Assembly: GCA_937976375.1 (NCBI GenBank)
Contig: CALJRU010000069.1
Location: 1-37,862 of the forward strand
DNA: 37,862 bases
Origin: an uncultured Peptococcaceae bacterium
GTDB lineage: Bacteria; Bacillota; Peptococcia; Peptococcales; Peptococcaceae
Direction of reading: 5' to 3'
Under the pieces are notes generated by a model. The model was given only the letters and a program-made list of their open reading frames with translations, had not been told where the DNA came from and ran no database searches. The position numbers were made by a program, and so were the translations under genes. This document shows, in pieces, positions 8,880 through 17,600 of this stretch (its first letter is position 1; every line of letters starts with the position of its first letter).

Positions 8880-8908
8880 TTGACACCCCCAGGGGGTGGG
8901 GGTAAAAT
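8880..8908 (+). promoter_or_regulatory. copA promoter with CsoR-type operator in the spacer
   Basis: TTGACA (8880-8885), 17-nt spacer, TAAAAT (8903-8908). The spacer is almost entirely a C5/G5 pseudo-palindrome (CCCCCAGGGGGT) followed by a second G5 run. This is the G/C-tract type of site bound by CsoR repressors. Because csoR is the last gene of the operon, copper-responsive autoregulation is a reasonable inference. Confidence 0.7.
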
Positions 8909-8951
8909 GCAGTTAAAAATAAAAATGCACAAGAGAAAGAGGTGACACTCT

Positions 8952-11735
8952 GTGAGTGAAAAATGTACAACCGATTTTGATGTATCCGGCATGTCCTGCA
9001 GCGCCTGTCAAGCTGCTGTGGAACGTGCTGTCAAAAAATGCGGTGCTAGTGAGGTATCGGTCAACCTGCTGAGCGGACGCATGAAAGTGGTGCATGATGA
9101 CGGCTTGGCACTGTCCACCATCATGGAAGCCGTCGACGCGGCCGGCTATCACGCCGAAGTCCATGACGCCAGCCATCATGCTGCCAGCGAAAAACTCAGC
9201 GCTGAAGAACAGAACAAAAAGCACCGCATTCAGTATTCAGTGATTCTGTTGATTCCGCTGATGATCATTGCCATGCTGCCGATGATGCCTTTTGCACCAG
9301 AAGCCTTGCTGCACAGCAACGGCTGGCTGATTTTCAGTCCACTTTTACAGCTTGCGCTTGCGCTAATCATTTTGGTTATCAACCGCGCGTATTTTACAAG
9401 CGGGTTTCATGCCATGGCGCAGCTGCGTCCAAACATGGACAGCCTGGTCGCTGTCGGCGCCGGTATCTCTCTGCTTTACAGCCTGTACACCACAGGCACC
9501 ATCTGGGGCGGGCTGTTTGCCGGCAACACAACAGCAGCTTTCCATGGCCTGCATCAACTTTATTATGATTCAGCAGCCATGATTGTTTCCCTGATCACCA
9601 TCGGCAAATATCTTGAAGCCCGTGCCAAACGCCATACCAGCGACGCCATCAGCGAATTGATGGCACTGGCCCCGGAAACCGCCTATCTTGTCGAAGGCGA
9701 CACCGTCCGACCAATCCGCACCAGCGATGTTCAGGTCGGCGATATTATCGAAGTGCGTCCTGGCGGACGCATTCCGGTGGACGGCGTGCTTGTCAGCGGC
9801 GGTTCATCGGTCGATGAAAGCGCCTTTTCCGGTGAAAGCCTGCCTGTTGAAAAAAACATCGGCGACACCGTTTCCACCGGCACCATCAACACCACCGGCA
9901 GTTTCCGCTTCCGAGCCACGGCCGTTGGCTCAGACACAGCATTGGCGCAGATCGTCAACCTGGTGGAAAACGCCAACGCCACCAAGGCGCCAATCGCCCG
10001 CACGGCCGACCGCGTGGCCGCTGTCTTTGTACCAGCCATCCTGACCATCGCCCTCGTGACATTCGGCATCTGGCTCATCATCGGTGAACCGTTTGCCTTT
10101 GCCATCAAAATGGGCATCTCGGTCATCGTCATCAGCTGCCCATGTGCACTTGGCCTGGCAACGCCGGTCGCAATTATGGTCGGCAGCGGCCAAGGCGCCA
10201 AAAAAGGCATCCTCTTCAAAGACGCCACCGCCCTGGAACGCCTGCATGAAATCGACACCCTTGTTCTGGACAAAACCGGCACCATCACCGAAGGGCATCC
10301 TTCCCTGACCGATGTGGTGCCATTCCAGGGGCAAAGCGAATCCGAGCTGCTGCAGCTGGCCGCATCACTGGAAGCCCACAGCGAACATCCGCTGGCTTTG
10401 GCCATCACCACAGCCGCGGAAGCGAATGCGCTGCCCCTCAGCAATATAGAGGACTTTGATGCGCTCTCTGGCCGCGGTGTTGCTGCCCGCATCAACGGAA
10501 AGACCTACTATGCCGGCAATCTCCAGCTCATGGAACGGCTCAGCCTTGATAGTCGCGGTGCCGACAAGAAAGCCGAGCAGCTTGCCCGCGACGGCAAAAC
10601 GCCGCTGTATGTTGCCGATGAACAGCATATTCTCGGTATGCTCGCCTGCGCCGACCGCATCAAGCTTGATACGCCTAATGCCATCAACACCCTGCAGCAG
10701 CTGGGCAAACAGATCATCATGCTTACCGGCGACCACCATACCACCGCGCAAGCCGTTGCAAACCGCGTGCACGTTGACGATGTTATTGCCGAAGTGCTGC
10801 CAGCAGAAAAAGAAAAAGCGGTCGCCGATCTCATGGCCCAAGGCAATACGGTCGCCATGGTTGGCGACGGGGTCAATGACGCCCCTGCGCTGGCCCGCGC
10901 CGACGTGGGCATTGCCATTGGTGCCGGCACCGACATTGCCATCGAAAGTGCCGATGTCATTCTCACATCCAGCCGCCTGACCGACATTGCCTACGCCTAT
11001 GAACTCTCTGCTGCCACCATTCGCAACATTCACCAGAATCTGTTCTGGGCCTTCTTCTACAACGTGCTCTGCATTCCTTTGGCGGCCGGGGTTTTCTACC
11101 CAGCATTTGGCATTACGCTCAATCCAATGATCGCCGCAGCCTGCATGAGCCTGAGCTCGCTCTTTGTCGTCACCAACGCGCTGCGCCTGCGCAGATGGAC
11201 TCCTCGCATTGCCGCTGCTTCTGCCGATCTCATCAACAGCAATACATCAGCACCAGCAAAAGCGCCACGCACCTACACAGCTATCGTTGGCGTTGACGGC
11301 ATGAGCTGTAACCACTGCAAAATGAGCGTCGAAAAAGGCCTCGGCGGTCTCGATGGCGTCACCAGCGCCGAAGTCTCCTTGGACGACAAAAATTGCACCA
11401 TCACCACCACTGTGGACCCAAGCACCTTGCCAATCGAAAAAACGCTTCAGGAACTTGGCTTTACTTTTACTGGCATACAAACAAACACAACTAGGAGGAA
11501 CAACACAATGAATGAAAAAACTTACAAAGCAACTGTTAACATCGAAGGCATGGCTTGCAACCATTGCAAGATGAGCGTCGAAAAAGGCCTTGGCGGTCTT
11601 GACGGCGTCACCAGCGCTGAAGTCTCTCTGGACGACAAAAACTGCACCATCACCACCACCGTGGACCCAAGCACCCTGCCCATTGAAAAAACGCTCACCG
11701 ATCTTGGCTTCACCTATAAAGGCATCACCGAGTAA
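8952..11735 (+). CDS. copA: Copper-exporting P1B-type ATPase CopA with two C-terminal HMA domains (CopZ fusion)
   Basis: 927 residues from a GTG start behind a GAGGTG site. Order: N-terminal HMA domain with MSCSAC at residues 14-19; membrane segments; actuator domain with SGESLPVEK; the copper-translocating CPC motif at residues 396-398 (SCPCALGLATP); phosphorylation site DKTGTITEG with Asp440; ATP-binding HP motif (SEHPLA); hinge GDGVNDAPAL; two last membrane helices; then two HMA domains with MSCNHC at 784-789 and MACNHC at 867-872. It pumps Cu(I) out of the cytoplasm. Usual CopA proteins carry metal-binding domains only at the N-terminus. The last ~75 residues look like a former separate CopZ chaperone, and the linker before them is encoded by a sequence that still contains a strong ribosome binding site. 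Confidence 0.93.
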   Translation: MSEKCTTDFDVSGMSCSACQAAVERAVKKCGASEVSVNLLSGRMKVVHDDGLALSTIMEAVDAAGYHAEVHDASHHAASEKLSAEEQNKKHRIQYSVILLIPLMIIAMLPMMPFAPEALLHSNGWLIFSPLLQLALALIILVINRAYFTSGFHAMAQLRPNMDSLVAVGAGISLLYSLYTTGTIWGGLFAGNTTAAFHGLHQLYYDSAAMIVSLITIGKYLEARAKRHTSDAISELMALAPETAYLVEGDTVRPIRTSDVQVGDIIEVRPGGRIPVDGVLVSGGSSVDESAFSGESLPVEKNIGDTVSTGTINTTGSFRFRATAVGSDTALAQIVNLVENANATKAPIARTADRVAAVFVPAILTIALVTFGIWLIIGEPFAFAIKMGISVIVISCPCALGLATPVAIMVGSGQGAKKGILFKDATALERLHEIDTLVLDKTGTITEGHPSLTDVVPFQGQSESELLQLAASLEAHSEHPLALAITTAAEANALPLSNIEDFDALSGRGVAARINGKTYYAGNLQLMERLSLDSRGADKKAEQLARDGKTPLYVADEQHILGMLACADRIKLDTPNAINTLQQLGKQIIMLTGDHHTTAQAVANRVHVDDVIAEVLPAEKEKAVADLMAQGNTVAMVGDGVNDAPALARADVGIAIGAGTDIAIESADVILTSSRLTDIAYAYELSAATIRNIHQNLFWAFFYNVLCIPLAAGVFYPAFGITLNPMIAAACMSLSSLFVVTNALRLRRWTPRIAAASADLINSNTSAPAKAPRTYTAIVGVDGMSCNHCKMSVEKGLGGLDGVTSAEVSLDDKNCTITTTVDPSTLPIEKTLQELGFTFTGIQTNTTRRNNTMNEKTYKATVNIEGMACNHCKMSVEKGLGGLDGVTSAEVSLDDKNCTITTTVDPSTLPIEKTLTDLGFTYKGITE
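11301..11710 (+). repeat. Tandem duplication of an HMA-domain coding unit
   Basis: Sequence 11301-11461 and 11550-11710 align at an offset of 249 nt with mainly silent differences; the segment encoding KMSVEKGLGGLDGVTSAEVS and beyond is the same in protein for about 46 residues. This indicates a recent duplication of the chaperone-type HMA or strong conversion between the two. Confidence 0.85.
11508..11735 (+). CDS. copZ: Candidate internally initiated copper chaperone CopZ, in frame within copA
   Basis: 75 residues from an ATG at 11508, in the same frame as copA and sharing its stop. AGGAGG at 11493-11498 lies 9 nt upstream, a standard Shine-Dalgarno that has no reason to occur inside a coding sequence. 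The product is a complete HMA domain with MACNHC at residues 15-20 and the length of free CopZ proteins. So the cell may make both the CopA fusion and free CopZ, which delivers Cu(I) to CopA and CsoR. A TAG codon sits in the -1 frame at 11492-11494, directly overlapping the Shine-Dalgarno. This is where an ancestral copA stop would be expected. Internal initiation is inference; the site itself is seen. Confidence 0.6.
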   Translation: MNEKTYKATVNIEGMACNHCKMSVEKGLGGLDGVTSAEVSLDDKNCTITTTVDPSTLPIEKTLTDLGFTYKGITE

Positions 11736-11759
11736 CCCCGACACAAGGAGATTGGCACC

Positions 11760-12032
11760 ATGCAAGCAAACAAACAAGAGATCACCCGTCTGTTAAAAAC
11801 GGCACGCGGCCAGATCGATGGCTTGATCCGCATGGTTGACGAAGATCGCTACTGCATCGATATATCCAACCAACTGCTTAGCACGCAGGCGCTGCTGGGT
11901 ACCATCAATGCAGAAGTGCTCACTGCCCACGTTGACCACTGTGTGCGCAAAGCTTTCGAAAGCGGCAATCAGGAAGAAGAAGAAAAAAAGATTGCCGAAC
12001 TTCAAGCCGTGCTCAAACGCCTCAGCAAGTAA
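11760..12032 (+). CDS. csoR: Copper-sensing repressor CsoR
   Basis: 90 residues, all-helical CsoR/FrmR fold. The Cu(I) ligands are present in the classic C-H-C pattern: Cys32 after Tyr31, His57 and Cys61 (HVDHC). Apo-CsoR binds operators; Cu(I) binding releases it. It follows copA by 24 nt with an AAGGAG site, and a G/C-tract operator is in the promoter at 8880-8908, so the operon should be derepressed by copper. An acidic/lysine-rich stretch (EEEEKK) precedes the last helix. Confidence 0.93.
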   Translation: MQANKQEITRLLKTARGQIDGLIRMVDEDRYCIDISNQLLSTQALLGTINAEVLTAHVDHCVRKAFESGNQEEEEKKIAELQAVLKRLSK

Positions 12033-12040
12033 AACAACGA

Positions 12041-12085
12041 AGCGGTATGCGAGCGCTCCCAAACGAGCGCTCGCATACCGCTTTT
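12041..12085. terminator. Bidirectional terminator between csoR and the nitroreductase gene
   Basis: Perfect 17-bp GC-rich arms 12041-12057 and 12066-12082, 8-nt loop, T run on the plus strand. The nitroreductase gene ends at 12088 on the other strand. Confidence 0.85.
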
Positions 12086-12087
12086 TA

Positions 12088-12606
12088 TTAAAGCACTGTG
12101 ACCAATTCATCCAGGCTGCGTGTTTTTTCATGCAGCGCCGATGGTGCTGCATCTGCCGCTGGATAACCCATTGGCATCATGAGCACTGGAACATGATTTT
12201 CTGGCAGCGCCAGTGCTTCTGCCAGTTTTGCCGGCGGAAAATAGCCCACCCAGCAAGAACCAACCCCTTGCTCCCAGGCTGCCAGCATCATATGCGATGC
12301 CACAATGGCAGCATCCTGTTCGCCAGAAATGATGCCATCCACCAACGGATTTTTCCATGTACGATCGCTTTCATAGCAAACCACCAAAATCATTGGCGCC
12401 CCGAAAGCATACTTGGTCAATGCCGCGGCCTTGGCACGCGCTTCTTCACTCTGCAGCACATACACATGCACCGCCTGACTGTTGCGCGCCGTTGGCGCTG
12501 TCTGACCAGCCGTCAAAATTTTCTGCAGCACCTCTGCCTCTACAGGCTGATCTGCAAATTTACGCACCGAATAGCGCGTACGTGCGAGTGTCAAAAAATC
12601 TTCCAT
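12088..12606 (-). CDS. Nitroreductase-family FMN oxidoreductase
   Basis: 172 residues from the ATG at 12606 behind AAGAGGG; upstream in-frame starts lie within the promoter. The N-terminal RYSVRKF motif binds the FMN phosphate; APTARNSQ continues the FMN site and a C-terminal GYPA segment is typical. Members are NAD(P)H-dependent FMN dimers reducing nitro groups, quinones or flavins. The short length and Clostridia-like form fit small nitroreductases of unknown physiological substrate. It is monocistronic with its own promoter at 12644-12672. Confidence 0.9.
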   Translation of the reverse strand: MEDFLTLARTRYSVRKFADQPVEAEVLQKILTAGQTAPTARNSQAVHVYVLQSEEARAKAAALTKYAFGAPMILVVCYESDRTWKNPLVDGIISGEQDAAIVASHMMLAAWEQGVGSCWVGYFPPAKLAEALALPENHVPVLMMPMGYPAADAAPSALHEKTRSLDELVTVL

Positions 12607-12643
12607 GTGAAAACCCTCTTTCCTTTTCTCGAGATTTGGCAAT

Positions 12644-12672
12644 ATTGTACCATCAGCCCTCATCATAAACAA
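12644..12672 (-). promoter_or_regulatory. Promoter for the nitroreductase gene
   Basis: Minus strand TTGTTT (12672-12667), 17-nt spacer, TACAAT (12649-12644), 37 nt upstream of the ATG. Confidence 0.55.
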
Positions 12673-12758
12673 GCACAGATCCAATGCCGCCTCATCGATC
12701 CTGACGCAACAGCCATCTTTTCTCAGAAAAAATATTCAGTAAAATGAAAAAATAACGC

Positions 12759-12787
12759 TGGACAAAACGACCACCTGATGCTATATT
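12759..12787 (+). promoter_or_regulatory. Promoter for the glycine riboswitch-permease transcript
   Basis: TGGACA (12759-12764), 17-nt spacer, TATATT (12782-12787); transcription would start about 20 nt before aptamer I. Confidence 0.55.
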
Positions 12788-12814
12788 AAAGAAAATCAAA
12801 CATCTCCAGATGAC

Positions 12815-12978
12815 GCAGAAGGGAAATTTCGTTAAATCGAAGCCGACGAAGCAACTTGTGATTTGCCGATCACAGGGAATCTTTCAGGTCCAGAGATCTT
12901 CTGCCGATGGAACTCTGAAGAGTATGTCTTATAAAGGACATCGCCGTAGAAGTAAAACTTTCAGGCAAGTATACAGAG
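12815..12978 (+). ncRNA. Tandem glycine riboswitch (two aptamers)
   Basis: Aptamer I spans about 12815-12904, closed by P1 GCAGAAG (12815-12821) with CTTCTGC (12898-12904). It contains the conserved GCCGACGAAGCAA and AATCTTTCAGG blocks. A short linker with GGAACTCTGAAGAGT leads into aptamer II (12913-12978), whose P1 is CTCTG with CAGAG and which contains ATCGCCGTAGAAGTAAAACTTTCAGGCA. Order and linker match the tandem glycine riboswitch ahead of Bacillus gcvT. The terminator that follows shares bases with the 3' side of aptamer II P1. Confidence 0.92.
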
Positions 12979-13025
12979 GAAATACATGGCAGCATGGTTA
13001 AATGCGCCTATGTATTTCCTTTTTT
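12975..13025 (+). terminator. Riboswitch-controlled intrinsic terminator
   Basis: Arm 12977-12987 pairs perfectly with 13010-13020 and can be extended at the base to 12975; a T run follows to 13025. The 5' arm overlaps the AGAG part of aptamer II P1 (12974-12978), so glycine-bound P1 competes with the terminator. That layout predicts that glycine turns the downstream permease ON. Confidence 0.85.
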
Positions 13026-13149
13026 CGTTCTTTGGTTTCATTATTCTAATGAGCGAAAGGTCATACGCAGGCTGACCGTGCAGTCAACAGCCTGCGTTTT
13101 TCTTTGGGCCGAATGCTCACAGAGCAAATCAAAGAAAGGAATGATTACT

Positions 13150-14532
13150 ATGGAAAACAATCAAGGATTGAAAAAGAACCTGGGACTCGCCACAGCCATG
13201 GCCACTGTTGTTGGCTGTGTCATCGGCTCTGGTGTGTTTCTGAAACCACAAGCCATCTACACGGCCACCGGCGGTGCACCTGGCCTGGGGATGCTGGCTT
13301 GGATTTTTACCGGCCTCATCTGCATTGCTGCTGCCATGACTTTTGCGGAAATCGCCATCATGATTCCAAAAACAGGCGGCATGGTCGTTTACCTCGAAGA
13401 AGCCTTCGGCAAGCGCGTCGGCTATCTCGCCGGCTGGATGCAGACCGTGCTCTTTTATCCAGCCATGATCGCTGCACTCTCCGTTGCGTTTGGCCAACAG
13501 GCTGCACTCTTCGTTGGCGATAGCATGATTGTGCCAGTTGCTATCATTGCCGTTTTCATCGTTATCATACTTAATGCTGCCGGCTCTTCCGTAGGCGGCG
13601 GTGCGCAAGTCATCTTCACCATCTGCAAACTCATTCCATTGGTAATGCTGATGGTCTTCGGCTTCATTCGTGGCAGCGGTGCCAACCCTGTATTCACCCC
13701 AATGGTTGCTGATGGATTCAGCCCAGCTGTTGTTCTCGGCCAGCTCTTGATCGCCGTCCTCTTCGCCTTCGAAGGCTGGACCACCGTCGGCGCCATCGCC
13801 GGCGAAATGAAAAACCCAGGCAAAGACCTGCCAATTGCCATTGTTGGCGGGGTTTCGATCATCATGGCCATCTATCTTGTGATCAACCTGGCCTACCTTT
13901 GGGTCATGCCAGCCGATCAAATGATGGACATTGCTGTACCAGCTTCTGCTGTAGCCATCGCCATCTTCGGTGATGTCGGCGGCAAAATCATCTCTGTCGG
14001 CATCATGATCTCCGTGCTCGGCTCCTGCAATGGCTTCGTGCTCTCAGGCTCCCGCGTCACCTACTACCTGGCAACAAAGAATCTCCTCCCAGGCAGCAAA
14101 TACCTCGCCAGACTGAGCAAAACTCAGGTACCTGTATATGCCATTCTCGTCGTCAGCTTGCTTGGCGCCGTGTATGCCATCAGTGGTCAGTTCAACATGC
14201 TCACCAACCTGGCCGTGTTCTCCAGCTGGATTTTCTATACATTGACATTTATGGCCGTTATCCGCATGCGCAAAACCCAACCGGATCGTCCACGCTCCTA
14301 TCGCGTGCCACTCTATCCAGTTATTCCGCTCATTGCCATCATCAGCGGCATCTATGTCATCATTAACCAGCTCTTCCTCTCTGGCATGACCACCACCCTG
14401 ATCTCCTTCGCGAGCATCATCCTCACCCTCATCGGCCTGCCAATCTATTCTGTGAAGAGCAAAGAAAATGCACGCCTCGAAGAAAACGAAAAGCGTGCAT
14501 CCTATGTGACATCTCCCTTAAAGGAAGGATAA
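13150..14532 (+). CDS. APC-superfamily amino-acid permease (LAT/SteT-like)
   Basis: 460 residues from the ATG at 13150, with AAAGGA 10 nt upstream; an ATG at 13141 is also possible, and longer frames run back into the riboswitch. The N-terminal VVGCVIGSGVFLKP is the APC substrate-binding TM1 motif (GSG). About 12 membrane helices follow, with PKTGGMVVYLEEAFG in TM2-3 and SCNGFVLSGSR in TM8. Closest in form to LAT-type exchangers such as the serine/threonine exchanger SteT. A glycine riboswitch of the ON type precedes it, so efflux or exchange of glycine (or a neutral amino acid produced from it) is the favoured inference. Confidence 0.9.
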   Translation: MENNQGLKKNLGLATAMATVVGCVIGSGVFLKPQAIYTATGGAPGLGMLAWIFTGLICIAAAMTFAEIAIMIPKTGGMVVYLEEAFGKRVGYLAGWMQTVLFYPAMIAALSVAFGQQAALFVGDSMIVPVAIIAVFIVIILNAAGSSVGGGAQVIFTICKLIPLVMLMVFGFIRGSGANPVFTPMVADGFSPAVVLGQLLIAVLFAFEGWTTVGAIAGEMKNPGKDLPIAIVGGVSIIMAIYLVINLAYLWVMPADQMMDIAVPASAVAIAIFGDVGGKIISVGIMISVLGSCNGFVLSGSRVTYYLATKNLLPGSKYLARLSKTQVPVYAILVVSLLGAVYAISGQFNMLTNLAVFSSWIFYTLTFMAVIRMRKTQPDRPRSYRVPLYPVIPLIAIISGIYVIINQLFLSGMTTTLISFASIILTLIGLPIYSVKSKENARLEENEKRASYVTSPLKEG

Positions 14533-14552
14533 TCTCCTCCAATCTTTTTACC

Positions 14553-14587
14553 CCCCGACACTGCAATGTCCCCGGTCAGTGTCGGGG
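14553..14587. terminator. Stem-loop after the permease gene
   Basis: Perfect 11-bp GC-rich arms 14553-14563 and 14577-14587 with a 13-nt loop. There is no T run on either strand, so it may stabilise the transcript end rather than terminate. Confidence 0.4.
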
Positions 14588-14615
14588 ATTACTACAAAAT
14601 TTCTTAAAGCCTCTT

Positions 14616-14661
14616 AAAACACAACGGCCACGCTGAAAAACCAGCGTGGCCGTTGTGTTTT
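14616..14661. terminator. Bidirectional terminator between the permease and the surface-protein gene
   Basis: Perfect 20-bp arms 14616-14635 and 14642-14661 around a short A-rich loop, with AAAA/TTTT ends on both strands. It lies 11 nt beyond the stop of the minus-strand SLH gene. Confidence 0.85.
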
Positions 14662-14672
14662 ACAAAAAAGTA

Positions 14673-17600
14673 TTATTTTATAGTCTGGCCACCATGCATT
14701 GCTTCCAGTTCTTCTTCCACCTTAGCCCAGTCGATCTCTTCACGGTCACCTGTCCAGTTTTCAACGGTCTTTCCATCATCGGTGATCCATTCGTATTCGT
14801 GGCCATTGGTGGCTTCCTGCATATCGGCATAGTACCAATCGCCAGGATTGTTATCCGGCCAATTTTTCATGAGATCTTCTGGCAGCAGGTGATCGGCATC
14901 AGGGATACGGTCCAGCGTGCGGTTGATGATGGAGCAGGCTTCTGCTCGGCTGATATTTTTATTTGGCTGGAAACTGCCGTCTGGGTAGCCCCCGATAATG
15001 CTGTGGTCTTTTGCAGCTTGTACCGCATCGGCAAACCACTCACTGCCTGCGATATCGTTGAAGGTGCCTTCTTCGTAGATGGCACTGTCTTCTTCAAAGA
15101 AACGAACTGCCATGGCTGCAAATTCGGCGCGAGTGATTGGCGCATTTGGCTTGAAGCTGCCATCTTCGTATCCGGTAATGATACCCATAGCGCTGAGGGT
15201 GGAAACAGGTGTGTTGTACCAGTCGTCGGCTTCTACATCGGTAAAATCGTTGCTCTTGGTCCAGTGTTCAGCGCGCACATCGTCTTTCAGCAAACGATAG
15301 AAAATCGTTGCCACTTCAGCACGTGTGATATTGCCTTGAGGCTTCACCGGCCAGAGATCTTCATCATCACTTGGCTCGCCAGTGCGATAATCTTCAGGAT
15401 AACCAACAATGTAAGAGAAGTGATCCTCCGTATTCAAATCCGGCGTGTCGTCACCATCCGGTGGTGTCACTGGTGTACTTGGTGTATCTTCTCCATCATC
15501 TCCACCATCGCTGCTCTCATCTTCCCATACGAGAACGTATGGTGAGAAGCCGCCAGTAACGTTACCATTACTGTCTTCCTGATATGGCTGCACGTCGAAA
15601 ACGATATGGGTATCCGTGATATCTTTTATGGTTACACGCTCAACCTGGCAGCTATCAATATTTTCTTTGATTGTACTGATTCCCATTTCTCTATGCATGC
15701 CTGGATAATGCAGTAATTCAAACTTCGTATTTTTGTCAGTACCTTCTGGCAGCGGCCAATATACTGTGATAGATTTATCGGCAGCCAGCCATGCGTTACC
15801 ATTGCTGCGATCGACAAGGTCCAAATACTTGGCTTCGTATTGTCGTTCTCCTGTACCAGTAAGGTTGTTAACATCCATAGCCGCCAATACCTGATCAGCT
15901 TTTTCAGTCAACAATTCAGTGTTCGTAACACCAGTAATATTATTGTCTTCAAGGATGTCATCAAAAAGCAACGCAACTTCATCATCCTGCCCTACTTGCA
16001 CCTTGCTGCCGTTGATGGTATAGATGGTGTCTGCCTCTGCGACTACACCAGAATCTCCTTTTGCAATATTGGCGGCATCTGTAGTCACCTGCCCATATTG
16101 CTCATCATCCGATGCATCCGATGTGCCACGCACAGTTAGTGTTGCTGTGCCTGTGGTAATGGCATATTCATTTTCTCCGTATGCCACGGTAACTTTACCT
16201 TCTTCAACACCTTCTCCGTAGATTTTCATTTGTAACTGTTCATAAAGTGCTGTGGTGAAATCAAAATCATCACTATCTATTGGATCGCCGCCGTTTAATG
16301 GCGTAAAGGTCATGCGAACAGGCGTTGTATTGGTCGTCTCCGTTGGCTTAATGCGATAAACATTGTGATCGCCCCCACCGTATTTTTCAAATTTCCAAAC
16401 AGAAGCAATCGTATTGTCACTGTTTTTATATTGCAACGTCAGATCAGTGATATCATTTCCATCAGCTTCAAGCTGTTCTTCCAAGGATTGTGGCAGTGTA
16501 ACGACAAAGCCTGGTTCAGGGAAACCATTTTCTTTTACAGCATCACCACTTACAGTATTGCCATCATTGTCCACAACGGTACCTGCATAACCATCACTAC
16601 CCATATAAATGGTAATATCAGCTGGTTTGATGGAAATTGGTGCTGGAATGTAGGTCATAAAGTTATTCATAGAGTTTGTGTTCAGTATTTTACTTTGTCC
16701 TATCGCCAAATTAGGGTTCGCTTCAAGCATAGCCGCGCTTGGCACAAATAGACGCGTTCTTTCAGCATTTTCGGCAGCTTCCACATACGCCTCTGTTACA
16801 CTTCCATCTTCAGTGTTATAAGAAACCAATTGCGTTCCCGCAGCAGTCAGACTAACATTTTCCACAGTATATTTGGGACTGCTACCACTATAAGAAGTCA
16901 CCGATACATCCTGCCCTCCATTATTCCATTCGGGAGATATTACTTGTATATATGAATAAAAGGTACTATCCGAGGAATTCGCAACCGTAATTGTAATATC
17001 ATCGTCTGGATTGATTTCTGCTGTTCCACCAATTTTCAATACTGCCTGAGAAGCAACCATAATTCCATTCGAATATGTTGCATTATAAGGAATCCAAGAA
17101 CTCTCCTCATTTTTATACTTCAAATGGCTTTCAGTTTTGTTTTTAGAAATATTTCCTCCAGTTATTTTTGTTGTAGAGTTACCGCAAAGATATAAGCCCC
17201 CGCCTGATCCATTACCCTTAACTTCATTATTAACAATACTACCTTCGGACATAGTAAATTCACAATAATCATGAAGGTATACCCCACCTCCAGAATCAGT
17301 TTCTGCTTTGTTTTGCGAAATCATACCGTCTGACATCGCAAATTTAGAAGGATTTGACTTGGCACCATAAATTGCTACACCACCACCAGTTTTTGCACTG
17401 TTTGAGCTAATATTGCCACCAGAAAATTTAGCATCGGTAACATATTGTATAAACACACCTCCACCATATTTAGCACATCTATTATCTTCGATACTTCCAC
17501 CTGAAATATCTAAATGAGATTTGTTGTAATACATAGCAATACCGCCACCATTACCACTTTCAGAAGCATTATCTGTAATGGTACCTCCTTGAATACTGAT

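Noticed and set aside
12994..13149. N-terminal extension of the permease by 52 codons
   Set aside because: It would start inside the riboswitch terminator and has no APC-like sequence; the usual N-terminus begins at 13150.
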